From NCBI GenBank assembly GCA_947501445.1, contig CANMVS010000014.1, positions 1 to 64,000 on the forward strand: a stretch of DNA of 64,000 nucleotides, in the 5' to 3' direction. Positions 26,078 to 34,839 of the stretch are shown in pieces. The notes beneath the pieces are model-generated. The model searched no databases, was not told where the DNA came from, and saw only the letters and a list, made by a program, of their open reading frames with translations. Both the position numbers and the translations under genes were made by a program. The number at the start of each line of letters is the position of its first letter. Position 1 is the stretch's first letter. This DNA is from an uncultured Rhizobiaceae group bacterium (lineage in GTDB: Bacteria; Pseudomonadota; Alphaproteobacteria; Rhizobiales; Rhizobiaceae).

Positions 26078-26938
26078 TTATCCTTTGACGCCGCCGAATG
26101 TCAGACCGGCGATGAGGTGTTTTTGTACGAGAAAAGTGAGGACCAAAGCTGGAATGATGATGATGACAGCCATTGCAGACATACCGGCCCAGTCAATGGT
26201 GAACTGTGCGGTAAAGTCCATAAGCCCAACCGGCAGCGTCTTGCTGTCCGTTGAACGGGTAAGCTGGCTGGCAAGCGCATATTCATTCCAGGATGTAAGG
26301 AATGCAAAGATACCAGCTGATGCGATGCCTGATTTGGCCAACGGAAACTCTATTTTCCAAAAAGCTTCCCATCGCGTACAACCGTCAACCTGTGCAGCTT
26401 CCGACATTTCTTTTGGTATCTGGCGGAAAAACCCGTCAATGAGCCAGACCGTGAAGGGCACATTCAACGCCACATAGACAATAATGAGGCCAAGTTTTGC
26501 GTCGATCAGACCAATGCGGCTCCAGATCATGAATACGGGCAATGAAAGGGCAATACCCGGGACTGTACGCGACAGCATCAGACCAAGAAACAACCCGTTC
26601 TTGAAGCGAAAGCGATAGCGCGCAAATGCATAGCCACCCGACATTCCGATCAGCAGCGCTATCGCAGTGCTGGTCAAGGCGATAATCAGCGAGTTGGTGA
26701 AATAGGCCGGAACAGGAATAGCAACCTGTTCTGCGCCAAAACCAAATATCTTGGCAAAATTATTGAGATTGAAGTTCTGCGGAATCCACACTGCAGGCTT
26801 TGCCAGGACTTCCGAGTTCGGTCGAAAAGCAGTGAGCACCACCCACAGACCCGGCACACAAATAACCAGCATCAACAGAAACGTCATGACCCAGGACAGA
26901 ACATTGCCGATGCGTTTTTTCAAGGCACTATTCATCAC
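26078..26938 (-). CDS. Sugar ABC transporter permease (CUT1 class, MalG type)
   Basis: A 286-residue protein with six hydrophobic helices and the cytoplasmic EAA loop EAAQVDGCTRWEAFWKI, which contacts the ATPase. The second permease is encoded immediately upstream with an ATGA overlap at 26938-26935. Together they form the channel for the periplasmic sugar-binding protein encoded at the head of the operon. Confidence 0.9.
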   Translation of the reverse strand: MMNSALKKRIGNVLSWVMTFLLMLVICVPGLWVVLTAFRPNSEVLAKPAVWIPQNFNLNNFAKIFGFGAEQVAIPVPAYFTNSLIIALTSTAIALLIGMSGGYAFARYRFRFKNGLFLGLMLSRTVPGIALSLPVFMIWSRIGLIDAKLGLIIVYVALNVPFTVWLIDGFFRQIPKEMSEAAQVDGCTRWEAFWKIEFPLAKSGIASAGIFAFLTSWNEYALASQLTRSTDSKTLPVGLMDFTAQFTIDWAGMSAMAVIIIIPALVLTFLVQKHLIAGLTFGGVKG

Positions 26939-27858
26939 TCTGCTCCTCCCATATATTTGCGCGCTGCGAGCAGTTTGGTGAAGAAATAGTAGGTAAACAG
27001 GATCGACAGGAGGATTGAAACATAGGCCATTGCATTGGCCTGCCCCATACGGGAGTTGTCATAACCGACACGTGCGATCAGGGTCCACAAAAGCTCGGTG
27101 CGGCCGGCGGGGCCGCCCCCCGTCATCACATCAACAATGTCATAGGCACGCGCAACATCAAGCGAGCGAATGGTCATGGCGATAAAGGCAAAGGGCATGA
27201 TAAATGGCAATGTTATGTGACGAAAGACCTGCCAGGCATTGCAGCCGTCCACCTTTGCAGCCTCAAGCGGATCCCGCGGCATGGCAAACAATCCGGCCAG
27301 CAGAAGAATGGCAAATACCGACGTGCTCATCCATATTTCGGCAAAGAGAATTGAAAACATGGCAAGATATTTATCAACCAGCCAGGGGATGGCGCCGTCA
27401 CTCAATCCCAGCGCCTGCAGCGCATTATTGAGGATGCCTATATTGTCGTTAAAGATGAATTTGAACTGATATCCAACAAGAATTGGCGAAAACATCATCG
27501 GAAACATCATGAACGTGCGCAATGTGCGCTGCCCCCAGGTGATACGGTTGATCAAAAGGGCAATCCCCAATCCGAGAATGAATTCCACATTGAGTGCAAT
27601 AGTCAAAAACAGGATTGTGCGCCCGAATGCGATCCAGAAATTCTTATTCGAAAAGATGCGCTCATAATTGCGAAAACCGACCCAATCGTAGAGGCTTTCG
27701 GGCCTGATCAGCCGGTATCCGGTAAAACTTGTGTAGAGCGAAAACAACAGTGGCAGAAGCACCACAAACATCAGGGTCAGGATGGCAGGCGATAACAGAA
27801 TAAATGGCGTGAACTGTTCTTTTCTCCAGAACGGAACGCCTTTCGCAATATTGGACAT
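26935..27858 (-). CDS. Sugar ABC transporter permease (CUT1 class, MalF type)
   Basis: 307 residues from the ATG at 27858. A longer frame reaches into the binding-protein gene and across the hairpin and is not credible. It has six or more hydrophobic segments and an EAA loop, EAAKVDGCNAWQVFRHI, near residue 210. It is the MalF-like partner of the next permease. A stem-loop 28 bases upstream separates it from the binding-protein gene and probably lowers its expression relative to that protein. Confidence 0.88.
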   Translation of the reverse strand: MSNIAKGVPFWRKEQFTPFILLSPAILTLMFVVLLPLLFSLYTSFTGYRLIRPESLYDWVGFRNYERIFSNKNFWIAFGRTILFLTIALNVEFILGLGIALLINRITWGQRTLRTFMMFPMMFSPILVGYQFKFIFNDNIGILNNALQALGLSDGAIPWLVDKYLAMFSILFAEIWMSTSVFAILLLAGLFAMPRDPLEAAKVDGCNAWQVFRHITLPFIMPFAFIAMTIRSLDVARAYDIVDVMTGGGPAGRTELLWTLIARVGYDNSRMGQANAMAYVSILLSILFTYYFFTKLLAARKYMGGAE

Positions 27859-27885
27859 TGATCGACCCTGACTGAATGAACGTTC

Positions 27886-27911
27886 GGGACGGCGGCCTTG
27901 GCCGCCATCCC
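27886..27911 (-). terminator. Intercistronic hairpin between binding-protein and permease genes
   Basis: A GGCGGC-CTTG-GCCGCC stem (27891-27906) is extended by GGGA/TCCC, giving about 10 pairs with one mismatch, between the binding-protein stop and the permease ATG. It has no T-run on the minus strand, so partial termination or protection of the upstream mRNA is the likely role. Confidence 0.6.
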
Positions 27912-27928
27912 TGGGAGTATAACGAAGG

Positions 27929-29260
27929 TTAGTTGTAGCCTGCGTCTTCCATGATGATCTTTGTCTCGGCTGCTGCCTCATCCAGGGCTTCCTGCGGCGT
28001 CATTTCGCCCAGTATCGCTGCCTGCAATCGCGGCCACAGTTCATTTGAAACCTCGATCCATGGTGTAATCAATGGCGGCGTAAAGGCATCTTCCGTCATC
28101 GAAACCGCATAGGTCTCAAACACATTGACCATAAAGTCATTGCCTGCACCGGCAAATTCAGCCTTGGCATCATCCCAGACCTTGGCCCGTGTCGGCAACA
28201 GACCCTTGGTCGCTTCAACCATCTGACGTTCATGCGATGTCAAAAACGAAATGAACGACGCCGCTGCTTCCTTGTTGTCGCAGGTTTCGGTAATCGAAAA
28301 CGTATGACTGCCAGACCAGCCGGAACGTTTTCCACCGGAACCGACAGGAGCACGAACCAGACCAATATCCCCGGCAACCTTTGAGTTTTCCGGATCGTTG
28401 AAGAAAGAGGCCCAGCCGGCCCAATCCAGGTTAAGGGCAACAGTTCCAGATGCAAAGCCAAGCCCCGTATCATCCCAAAGGTAGTTGAGAACACCCGCAG
28501 GTACGGCCTTTGCGTCATAGAGGTCCTTGAACCACTGTACCGCCCGCACACCAGCCTCGGAATTGAAAGTCGGGTTCCAGTTCTCATCAAACAACTGACC
28601 ACCCTCGGCCACCAGCAACTCATAAAAACGGCCGGTTATCGCCTCATCTTTTCCAACATATTGCGTACCGTAAAATGTTGGTGCATCAGCAAAGAATATC
28701 GCCTGATCCTTGAACTGCGCCCAGGTTTCCGGCGGGGTCAGATCATAGCCATGTTTGGCCTTGAAGTTGTCCTTGTTTGCCTGATCCGCATAGAGCGACT
28801 TTTTATAGTAAAGGTTCGAGATATCCGAATGGCGCGGCAATTGCACAAGGCGGCCGTCCACGGTCGAGTTTTTAAGTGCAAGCTCCTGAAATTCGGCAAG
28901 TGTTGCCTCAGGAATAACGCCATTGAGATCGATATAAATCGAACCATATTGTGGTGCAAAACTTGTATGATTTGAACCCACACACCAATCGAGTGTACCT
29001 GCGGCGATATCCTGTTTGATCTCACGGTCGAGTTCAAAATGGTTCTTGCGTGAAAGCACATCAACCTTGGCACCGGTCATTGCTTCCCATTTTTCGATCT
29101 CTGCATAAAGTGGTTCATACTGAGCGCCACCGATAAGTTTAACCCGTAGCGTGTAGTCATCAAATTTGCCGTAGTCGATATCTTCTGCGACCACACCACC
29201 AACAAACAACAACGGCAACGCCGTGGCAATAGTGAGATTTTTCAATACTTTACGTATCAT
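27929..29260 (-). CDS. Sugar ABC transporter extracellular binding protein (family 1)
   Basis: A 443-residue precursor. It has a signal peptide (basic start, hydrophobic TIATALPLLFVGGVVA, cleavage near residue 25), then a family 1 solute-binding protein fold. Marks include an early LRVKLIGGAQ strand, WEAMTGAKVDVL, and a late ETCDNKEAAASFISFL helix typical of maltose-binding-like proteins. A strong GGGAGGA sequence precedes the ATG, in keeping with high expression. Head gene of the importer and catabolic operon. The ligand is probably a deoxysugar or its oligosaccharide, inferred from the enzymes downstream. Confidence 0.9.
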   Translation of the reverse strand: MIRKVLKNLTIATALPLLFVGGVVAEDIDYGKFDDYTLRVKLIGGAQYEPLYAEIEKWEAMTGAKVDVLSRKNHFELDREIKQDIAAGTLDWCVGSNHTSFAPQYGSIYIDLNGVIPEATLAEFQELALKNSTVDGRLVQLPRHSDISNLYYKKSLYADQANKDNFKAKHGYDLTPPETWAQFKDQAIFFADAPTFYGTQYVGKDEAITGRFYELLVAEGGQLFDENWNPTFNSEAGVRAVQWFKDLYDAKAVPAGVLNYLWDDTGLGFASGTVALNLDWAGWASFFNDPENSKVAGDIGLVRAPVGSGGKRSGWSGSHTFSITETCDNKEAAASFISFLTSHERQMVEATKGLLPTRAKVWDDAKAEFAGAGNDFMVNVFETYAVSMTEDAFTPPLITPWIEVSNELWPRLQAAILGEMTPQEALDEAAAETKIIMEDAGYN

Positions 29261-29318
29261 AATATCCTCCCGATAAAGTTACGTCCAAGTCGATTGGCAT
29301 TCTTGCCAGTGGGCTGCG

Positions 29319-30521
29319 CTAGGCAGACCCGCCTTCCTCTGTCGACTCTCCTGCAGAGGTCATAGCTGCGTAAATTCGATCATTGTCCTGTCCCAGGTCC
29401 GGGGCAGCTTGCGGTGACTTCAAGGTGGCATCATTGACCCGAAGCGGTGAGCGCACCGTATTCAGCGTCACAGATCCGTTACGGCTGATAACCTGCTCAA
29501 GATCCAGCATCCTGTACGCTTCCTCTTCGCGCATCGATGCCCATTCCAAAACCTCCGAGCACCAGATATCAGCCGGTTGCAACAGGGCCAGCCAGTGGGC
29601 CGTTGTATTGGTTTTGATTGTGTCAGCCAGTGCGCGCTTGATTTCATCCTGATGGGTCAACAGCACGGTTTTGTCGTCATAATAGGCTTCCAGTCCCGAC
29701 ACACCGAGTAATTGCGCAAGGACTTTGAGTGACGGGGTCATGGCAAGGGCGAGATGCCCATCCAAGGTCTCATAAACACCATAGGGTGCACCGAGATAGG
29801 CGTGAGCACCATTGAAGCCACCGCGTTTTGGCTGGCGCTGCCCATCATTCAGATGTGTTGTCAGCACTTCAAATTGAAAATCGATCATTGCTTCCAGCAG
29901 GCTTGTTTCGACTTTGGCACCGCGACCGTTGATGCCACGTCCGACAAGAGCGGCGAGTATGCCCTGCGCCAGAGCATTTCCTGCCATCATGTCGGCCACA
30001 GCCAAGCCCATTGGCGTCGGCGGATCGTCATGACTGCCGGTCAGCCAAAGAAGCCCGGATCGCGCCTGTGCCAGCAAATCCTGACCGGGCAAATCCTTCC
30101 ACGGCCCCTCATCACCAAATCCGGATATGGAGCCATAGATGATACCGGGATTGATTTTCTTAACATCATCATACCCAAACCCCTGCCGCTCGATAACGCC
30201 CGGCCTGAAATTCTGGATCATCACATCAGCCGTCTTGAGAAGCTCGCGCAGCATGGCCCGATCATCATCATTGCGAAGGTCCGCTGTAATGCTTTCCTTG
30301 TTGCGATTGATGGCGTGAAAAAGCGAATTGTCTCCGTCAATTTCAGTATCAGTCAGATAGAGGTATCGGCACAGATCACCCACACCGGGGCGTTCAACCT
30401 TGATAACACGCGCACCAAGATCGGCCAGCTTCAGACTGCACAGTGGTCCGGAAAGAAACTGGCTGAAATCGATGATCGTCAGGCCGTTGAGCGGCCGCTC
30501 GTCCTGCGGCAGAACTTTCAT
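29319..30521 (-). CDS. Class III CoA-transferase (CaiB/BaiF family)
   Basis: 400 residues from the ATG at 30521. That start has AGGAGA upstream and overlaps the preceding gene as ATGA; a TTG two codons earlier is less likely. Family marks are LTIIDFSQFLSGPLCS, LADLGARVIKVE, NRNKESITADLR, FRPGVIERQGFG, and the catalytic Asp in GQDLLAQARSGLLWLTG. It transfers CoA to a carboxylic acid. In the same direction upstream lie a binding-protein-like gene and a MaoC hydratase gene, which would fit formation and hydration of an enoyl-CoA. It is only distantly similar to the CoA-transferase at 14.7 kb, so not a tandem duplicate. Substrate unknown. Confidence 0.83.
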   Translation of the reverse strand: MKVLPQDERPLNGLTIIDFSQFLSGPLCSLKLADLGARVIKVERPGVGDLCRYLYLTDTEIDGDNSLFHAINRNKESITADLRNDDDRAMLRELLKTADVMIQNFRPGVIERQGFGYDDVKKINPGIIYGSISGFGDEGPWKDLPGQDLLAQARSGLLWLTGSHDDPPTPMGLAVADMMAGNALAQGILAALVGRGINGRGAKVETSLLEAMIDFQFEVLTTHLNDGQRQPKRGGFNGAHAYLGAPYGVYETLDGHLALAMTPSLKVLAQLLGVSGLEAYYDDKTVLLTHQDEIKRALADTIKTNTTAHWLALLQPADIWCSEVLEWASMREEEAYRMLDLEQVISRNGSVTLNTVRSPLRVNDATLKSPQAAPDLGQDNDRIYAAMTSAGESTEEGGSA

Positions 30522-31657
30522 TTCCAACTCTCCTGATAGGCTGCCTGCAAGTCATCAAGCGTCCGATCTATTGTGGTTTCACCCCGCAGAAAGGTGTGAA
30601 CAATCTCACCACCCTTTTCCTGAAACCCCATGTAGCCCTCATAGCGGGGGCGTAACCACGCGGTCTCCAGGGTCTTGCGGGTATTGCGGAAAAAATTGCG
30701 GCTGGCTGCATTGCAGGCATCATCTTCCCAGGCGACCGCATTGCCTGGCTGGCCGCCGGAAGTAAAGAACAGGCCCGACTGGCAACTATCGCCTGCAATC
30801 CAGAAGGCATAGTCCGCAGCCACTGACCGGTTTTGCGACTGGGATGAAACAGCAATCCCCGTCCCGCCGATTACCGTTCCTCGCGGCCCGTTGGTTCCAA
30901 TGCCAGGAGCATCGGTAAATGTAATGGGAAAGCGGCAATATCCCTCACGGCTGTAATTGGTGTAACCGTAGCCAAAAGGTGCATAGGCCGGACTTTCTGC
31001 ACTGCGCCCCATCCAGTCCAGAACCCCAATGGGATCCAAAGTCAAGCAGACCGGGTCCATCAAGGAGGTAATTTCGCGCATTATTTCAAGAACATGCCGC
31101 CCATTGTTCCTGTCAATAAACTGTTCGGAATTTTCAGCAACAACGTAGCCAATATTATTGGCAAACCCGAAAAATGTCATCATCGCATTGATGGGTATCA
31201 GAGCAAATGCCACCCTTGCTTCCCGCGCCAATGCAATCACATCATCCCAGGCGTGTGGTGGCTGTGACAGCAGGTCTGCACGATAGGACGCAACGGGTGT
31301 CGCCGCATCAATCGCAAGTGCCCACTGATGACCACCAAACGCATAGGAGCGGTGTGAAACACCAACCGATTGCTTTGCCAGTACGTTTAACTCCTGATCG
31401 CGGCCAAGCGTATCGAAAGCCAGCAAATGCCCTCCTGCGACCACTTCACCAACGTGCGGATGATCAATCACCATGAGATCATATTGGCAGGCCATTTCGC
31501 CAATTGGTCGATCAGCAAACGCCTGCAGTGAACGCTTGTCCCAGGATATTGATACACCCGGATGCTTTTGCGCATAGGCCTGTGATGTGGCAATCATCGG
31601 ATCAAAACCACGGCTGTGGTCCCAGGTCATGCCCCGTAAATGAATGGTATCAGGCAT
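30518..31657 (-). CDS. Binding-protein-like protein without a signal peptide
   Basis: 379 residues from the ATG at 31657. It has the family 1 extracellular solute-binding protein pattern ([20 protein letters not shown], then [13 protein letters not shown], and a C-terminal [13 protein letters not shown] helix) but no hydrophobic leader. The frame begins only six codons earlier, so no signal peptide is hidden upstream. The protein should therefore stay in the cytosol, or a leader was lost. It overlaps the MaoC gene by 8 bases and the CoA-transferase gene by 4, so it is embedded in an enzyme operon rather than a transporter operon. A cytosolic carrier or sensor of the pathway compound is possible; no function is proven. 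Confidence 0.7.
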   Translation of the reverse strand: MPDTIHLRGMTWDHSRGFDPMIATSQAYAQKHPGVSISWDKRSLQAFADRPIGEMACQYDLMVIDHPHVGEVVAGGHLLAFDTLGRDQELNVLAKQSVGVSHRSYAFGGHQWALAIDAATPVASYRADLLSQPPHAWDDVIALAREARVAFALIPINAMMTFFGFANNIGYVVAENSEQFIDRNNGRHVLEIMREITSLMDPVCLTLDPIGVLDWMGRSAESPAYAPFGYGYTNYSREGYCRFPITFTDAPGIGTNGPRGTVIGGTGIAVSSQSQNRSVAADYAFWIAGDSCQSGLFFTSGGQPGNAVAWEDDACNAASRNFFRNTRKTLETAWLRPRYEGYMGFQEKGGEIVHTFLRGETTIDRTLDDLQAAYQESWK

Positions 31658-32210
31658 TCTTTGCCGCCTCTGCATCTTTCACCTGCTGCGAAAACCGACC
31701 GGGATCCTTGTACAAGGCTGTCATCAGGTGCTCACAATAAAGCGCCAGCTCACCATCGCCTTTGTAGACGGAGTAACTGACACGTACTTTGCCCATCGTG
31801 TCTGACTTGAGTTCCCTGGAGAGGTTTTCGCGAATGGTGTAAATCGTATCACCAATAAAGACCGGGGCTATGAAACGCAGTCGATCGTAGCCGTAGGAAA
31901 ATGAATTCAGGCAATTGGTTGCCGCCAGGCCCAGACCGTAGGAAAACACCATCGCACCGGCAACCAGCCGCTTGCCGAATACACCTTCGTGTTCAGCGAA
32001 TTGCTGATCCGACACGTAAGGGTGGTGATCCATGACCAGCGAATTGAACAGCATTGCCTCCCCTTCGGAAATCGTCCGGCGAATTGAGCGAATGCTGTCG
32101 CCAATTTCGAAGTCCTCGTAAAACCAGTTCTCAGCATTCCACACTGGAATCCTGGCATGATCTTCTGGCAGCCCGGGCAAACCGCGGGCATGAACACCAA
32201 TCTGCGCCAT
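31650..32210 (-). CDS. MaoC-family enoyl-CoA hydratase-like protein
   Basis: A 186-residue hot-dog-fold protein. The hydratase 2 motif is spread over [23 protein letters not shown], the Asp/His of [38 protein letters not shown] (seen in part as [11 protein letters not shown]), and [18 protein letters not shown]. The Asp-x4-His-like dyad of MaoC hydratases is recognisable as D-H-H near residue 60. It is divergent from a second MaoC gene across a 130-base A+T-rich promoter region. It likely hydrates an enoyl-CoA or mesaconyl-type CoA ester produced by the nearby CoA-transferase. Confidence 0.8.
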   Translation of the reverse strand: MAQIGVHARGLPGLPEDHARIPVWNAENWFYEDFEIGDSIRSIRRTISEGEAMLFNSLVMDHHPYVSDQQFAEHEGVFGKRLVAGAMVFSYGLGLAATNCLNSFSYGYDRLRFIAPVFIGDTIYTIRENLSRELKSDTMGKVRVSYSVYKGDGELALYCEHLMTALYKDPGRFSQQVKDAEAAKNA

Positions 32211-32229
32211 CCTGTTTCTCCCATTGGCT

Positions 32230-32275
32230 CATTTGATGTGTGCAATATCAATTTAATCTTTTCATATGTCAAATG
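32230..32275. promoter_or_regulatory. A+T-rich divergent promoter region with inverted repeats
   Basis: Between the two divergent MaoC genes, CATTTGA (32230-32236) and TCAAATG (32269-32275) form a 7-bp inverted repeat. Inside the left arm TTGAT-N9-ATCAA (32233-32251) is a second symmetry. These are candidate operator sites for the IclR regulator encoded 1.6 kb to the right. No binding evidence. Confidence 0.35.
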
Positions 32276-32340
32276 TTTTTGTATATTTAAAATCAACGAA
32301 TTTTCCTCGCGCGCAAATCTGCGTCAACCCGGAGCAAATT

Positions 32341-32796
32341 ATGGAAAAAGAACAATACTTTGAGGACTATATCGAAGGTGACAGGAGAGAGACGCTCGGG
32401 CGGACGATAACGGAGACAGACATCGTTATTCATGCTGGACATACCGGTGACTTCTTTCCCCATCACATGGATGAGGAGTTCTGCAAGAAAGAAATTTTTG
32501 GCCGGCGCATCGCTCACGGGACCATGACATTTGCCATTGGCATTGGACTTACAGCCACGCAAATCAACCCCCGGGCTTTCACCTACGGCTATGAGCGGTT
32601 GCGGTTTCCAAATCCGGTGTACCCGGGCGACACCATCAGAACGACAGTGACCATTGGGGATATGTCGGATGATCCGAAACGCCCAAAATTTGGACGTGTT
32701 GTCGAGATCAGCGAAACAAAGAAGCAGGATGGGTCGACAGTCATGTACTGCGAACATATTCTGCTGGTTGAAAAGAGGTCATCTGATGGTTCATGA
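32341..32796 (+). CDS. MaoC-family dehydratase-like protein
   Basis: 151 residues from the ATG at 32341 (GGAG upstream; a longer frame upstream lacks support). Hot-dog-fold hydratase marks are FEDYIEGDRRETLGRTITETDIV, HAGHTGDFFPHHMDEEFC, GRRIAHGTMTFAIGIGL and TYGYERLRFPNPVYPGDTI, of which HAGHTGDFFPHHMD carries the likely catalytic Asp/His. It forms a pair with the divergent MaoC protein, with which it shares the YGY-RLRF segment, so the two may act as a heteromer or on successive substrates. It overlaps the following oxidoreductase gene by 11 bases. Confidence 0.82.
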   Translation: MEKEQYFEDYIEGDRRETLGRTITETDIVIHAGHTGDFFPHHMDEEFCKKEIFGRRIAHGTMTFAIGIGLTATQINPRAFTYGYERLRFPNPVYPGDTIRTTVTIGDMSDDPKRPKFGRVVEISETKKQDGSTVMYCEHILLVEKRSSDGS

Positions 32797-33850
32797 TCTG
32801 GCACAAATGTGGCCCGCGCCAGCGACCCCCAAACCAATTGTGGTCATAGGCGCTGGCGGCATTGTTCGCGATGCCCATCTCCCCGCCTATGAAAAGGCGG
32901 GCTTTACGGTAATTGGCGTAACTGATCCTGATCAGGATCGTGCCCAAAGCCTGGCACGGGACTGGGACATTCCAAACATCCACCCGACAGTGGCAGATGC
33001 TGCAGCAACATTTGGCACCGATGTTGTCTATGATATTGCAACACCGCCGCATGTGATAACGGCAATCCTGCCCGATCTTCCAGATCGTGCCGCGGTTCTC
33101 ATTCAAAAGCCGATGGGTGCTGATCAGGACCAGGCGCGCCAGATCCGCGACATATGCAGGGACAAGCAGCTGAAGGCGGCAGTGAATTTTCAGTTACGGT
33201 TCTCGCCAATGATGATGGCAACAAAAAATGCCATCGATAAAGGTATGATTGGCCGGCTTCTGGATATTGAAGTGCACCTCAATATATTCACACCCTGGCA
33301 CATATTCCCCTTCCTGATTCCGATGGAACGGGTGGAAATTGCCGTTCACTCCATCCATTATCTGGATACGATACGTGCTTTGGCAGGAAATCCGATTGGT
33401 GTATTTGCCCGCAGCATGGCTGATCCGCGTGCAGAAGAATTTGCCCAGACCCGCACATCGGTGATTTTGGATTATGACGAACCGCTGCGCGCTTTGATGT
33501 CGATCAATCACAATCATCAGGGCGGGCGGGATTTTCAATCAGCCTGGTTTCGGATCGAAGGAAGCGAAGGCGCAATGATGGTCAAACTGGGGGTTTGTTT
33601 CGACTATCCCAATGGCGAGGCCGACGAGCTGTGGCACTGCCCCAATGGCGGTAAATGGCAACAGATTCCGCTTGAAGGAAGCTGGTTCATAGATGCTTTC
33701 ATGGGAACCATGCGCAATGTTCAGCGCTTTGATGCGGGCGAAGACGAAAGCCTCTACGCATCTGTTGAAGATGCATACCAGACGATGGCCCTGGTTGAAG
33801 CATGTTTTGTAGCGACAGGCACGCCCTCCACGCCACTGCAGCTTGACTAG
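32786..33850 (+). CDS. Gfo/Idh/MocA-family NAD(P)-dependent oxidoreductase
   Basis: 354 residues from the ATG at 32786; the longer upstream frame lies inside the MaoC gene and is not credible. The N-terminal Rossmann domain has VVIGAGGIVRDAHLPAYEKAGF-type geometry (GAGGIV loop near residue 20). The usual EKP catalytic-loop motif is QKP here (IQKPMGADQDQ), keeping the important Lys. The C-terminal beta-sheet domain includes AVHSIHYLDTIRAL, with the His/Asp pair expected to contact substrate. Such enzymes oxidise sugar or inositol hydroxyls. It could supply the sugar dehydrogenase step that is otherwise missing from the deoxysugar pathway, though that is inference from position. Confidence 0.8.
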   Translation: MVHDLAQMWPAPATPKPIVVIGAGGIVRDAHLPAYEKAGFTVIGVTDPDQDRAQSLARDWDIPNIHPTVADAAATFGTDVVYDIATPPHVITAILPDLPDRAAVLIQKPMGADQDQARQIRDICRDKQLKAAVNFQLRFSPMMMATKNAIDKGMIGRLLDIEVHLNIFTPWHIFPFLIPMERVEIAVHSIHYLDTIRALAGNPIGVFARSMADPRAEEFAQTRTSVILDYDEPLRALMSINHNHQGGRDFQSAWFRIEGSEGAMMVKLGVCFDYPNGEADELWHCPNGGKWQQIPLEGSWFIDAFMGTMRNVQRFDAGEDESLYASVEDAYQTMALVEACFVATGTPSTPLQLD

Positions 33851-33869
33851 AGTTTCCGTTTTGATGGGG

Positions 33870-34718
33870 TCATTGAGAGGAGTTTTCCCCTTTTTCGTTT
33901 TTGTCACCGTGCAGCAGGTTCACCGGGTCCGATGAACCGCCTCCAAGGCTTCGGGTCAACGTACCTGCGGTCTCAATCAATGCATCCCGGCAGGCTTCAA
34001 AGGTCACCGAATCAAAGTACCGCTCAATATGCGGCACGGTCAGCGCAGCGATGGCACGTCCTGAATGGTCGAAAACAGGGGCAGAGATATTCACAATACC
34101 GCGGACCACAAAGCTGTCACGCACCTCATGGCCGGCTTTGCGGATGGCGATCAAATCAGATCGGACAGTCGTCTCGTCCATGCCATCGGGCAAAGGCACA
34201 TTGGCAAAAAACACCGCAACCTCCTCCTCGGGAAGATGCGCAAGAATAACCCGTCCTGATGATGCCTGCCAAAGATCGATTTTGGCACCCAGACGCACGG
34301 CCATCATATTATTGCCGGGCGAATCCACCTGGCCGACAACCAGAATGGAATCGTCACTGGCAATGGCCAGGTGAACCGATTGATTGATGATTTTGACCAA
34401 CCCGCGCATCAGCGGTCCGGCAAAGGCCGTCAAACGTCTGATCTTGGGAATGCGATGGGCAATCTCGAACAGAAACGTCGTCAATACATAGCGGTCGGAT
34501 AACGGCTCCTGCGCCACATAACCGCGGTTTTGCAACACCATCAACATGCGAAAAATTTCACCAACCGTTCGGCCCAACAGCCGAGCGATCTCGGATTGAC
34601 TGAGGCCTGTATCCTGATTGGATAACAGTTCGATGATGTCCAGCCCCTTGTCCAAAGCCGGTGCTGTATAGTCCCGTTTATCGTTTTTTTTCATAGGCAA
34701 TTCTAAATCTGAAACCAT
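33870..34718 (-). CDS. IclR-family transcriptional regulator
   Basis: About 282 residues. ATG codons at 34718 and 34694 are both possible and neither has a good ribosome binding site; family similarity begins just after the second. The N-terminal winged helix shows LSQSEIARLLGRTVGEIFRML, with recognition near RTVGEIFR. The C-terminal effector domain shows LGAKIDLWQASSGRVILAH and FVVRGIVNISAPVFDHSGRAIAALTV. It converges on the oxidoreductase gene, which is 19 bases away, and probably regulates the sugar-acid and MaoC operons. It lies directly downstream of the biosynthetic cluster on the same strand but separated by 121 bases, so I do not count it as part of that cluster. Confidence 0.85.
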   Translation of the reverse strand: MVSDLELPMKKNDKRDYTAPALDKGLDIIELLSNQDTGLSQSEIARLLGRTVGEIFRMLMVLQNRGYVAQEPLSDRYVLTTFLFEIAHRIPKIRRLTAFAGPLMRGLVKIINQSVHLAIASDDSILVVGQVDSPGNNMMAVRLGAKIDLWQASSGRVILAHLPEEEVAVFFANVPLPDGMDETTVRSDLIAIRKAGHEVRDSFVVRGIVNISAPVFDHSGRAIAALTVPHIERYFDSVTFEACRDALIETAGTLTRSLGGGSSDPVNLLHGDKNEKGENSSQ

Positions 34719-34839
34719 CAAAAGATTGAAATAACCAATTGGCCCTATCCAGGTATGGCACCTGTTTCAGCCCGTGTCGGTTTCATTCTAGCCACAAATT
34801 GGGGTTTGCGTAGATAAAATATCCACCATTGCAATCGCC

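Noticed and set aside
27886-27911. A rho-independent terminator ending the sugar operon
   Set aside because: The stem has no downstream T-run, and the permease and ATPase genes that must be co-expressed follow immediately.
27858-27981. Longer start for the MalF-type permease
   Set aside because: The extension runs through the hairpin and into the binding-protein gene, is Arg/Gln-rich, and lacks similarity; the ATG at 27858 gives a normal permease.
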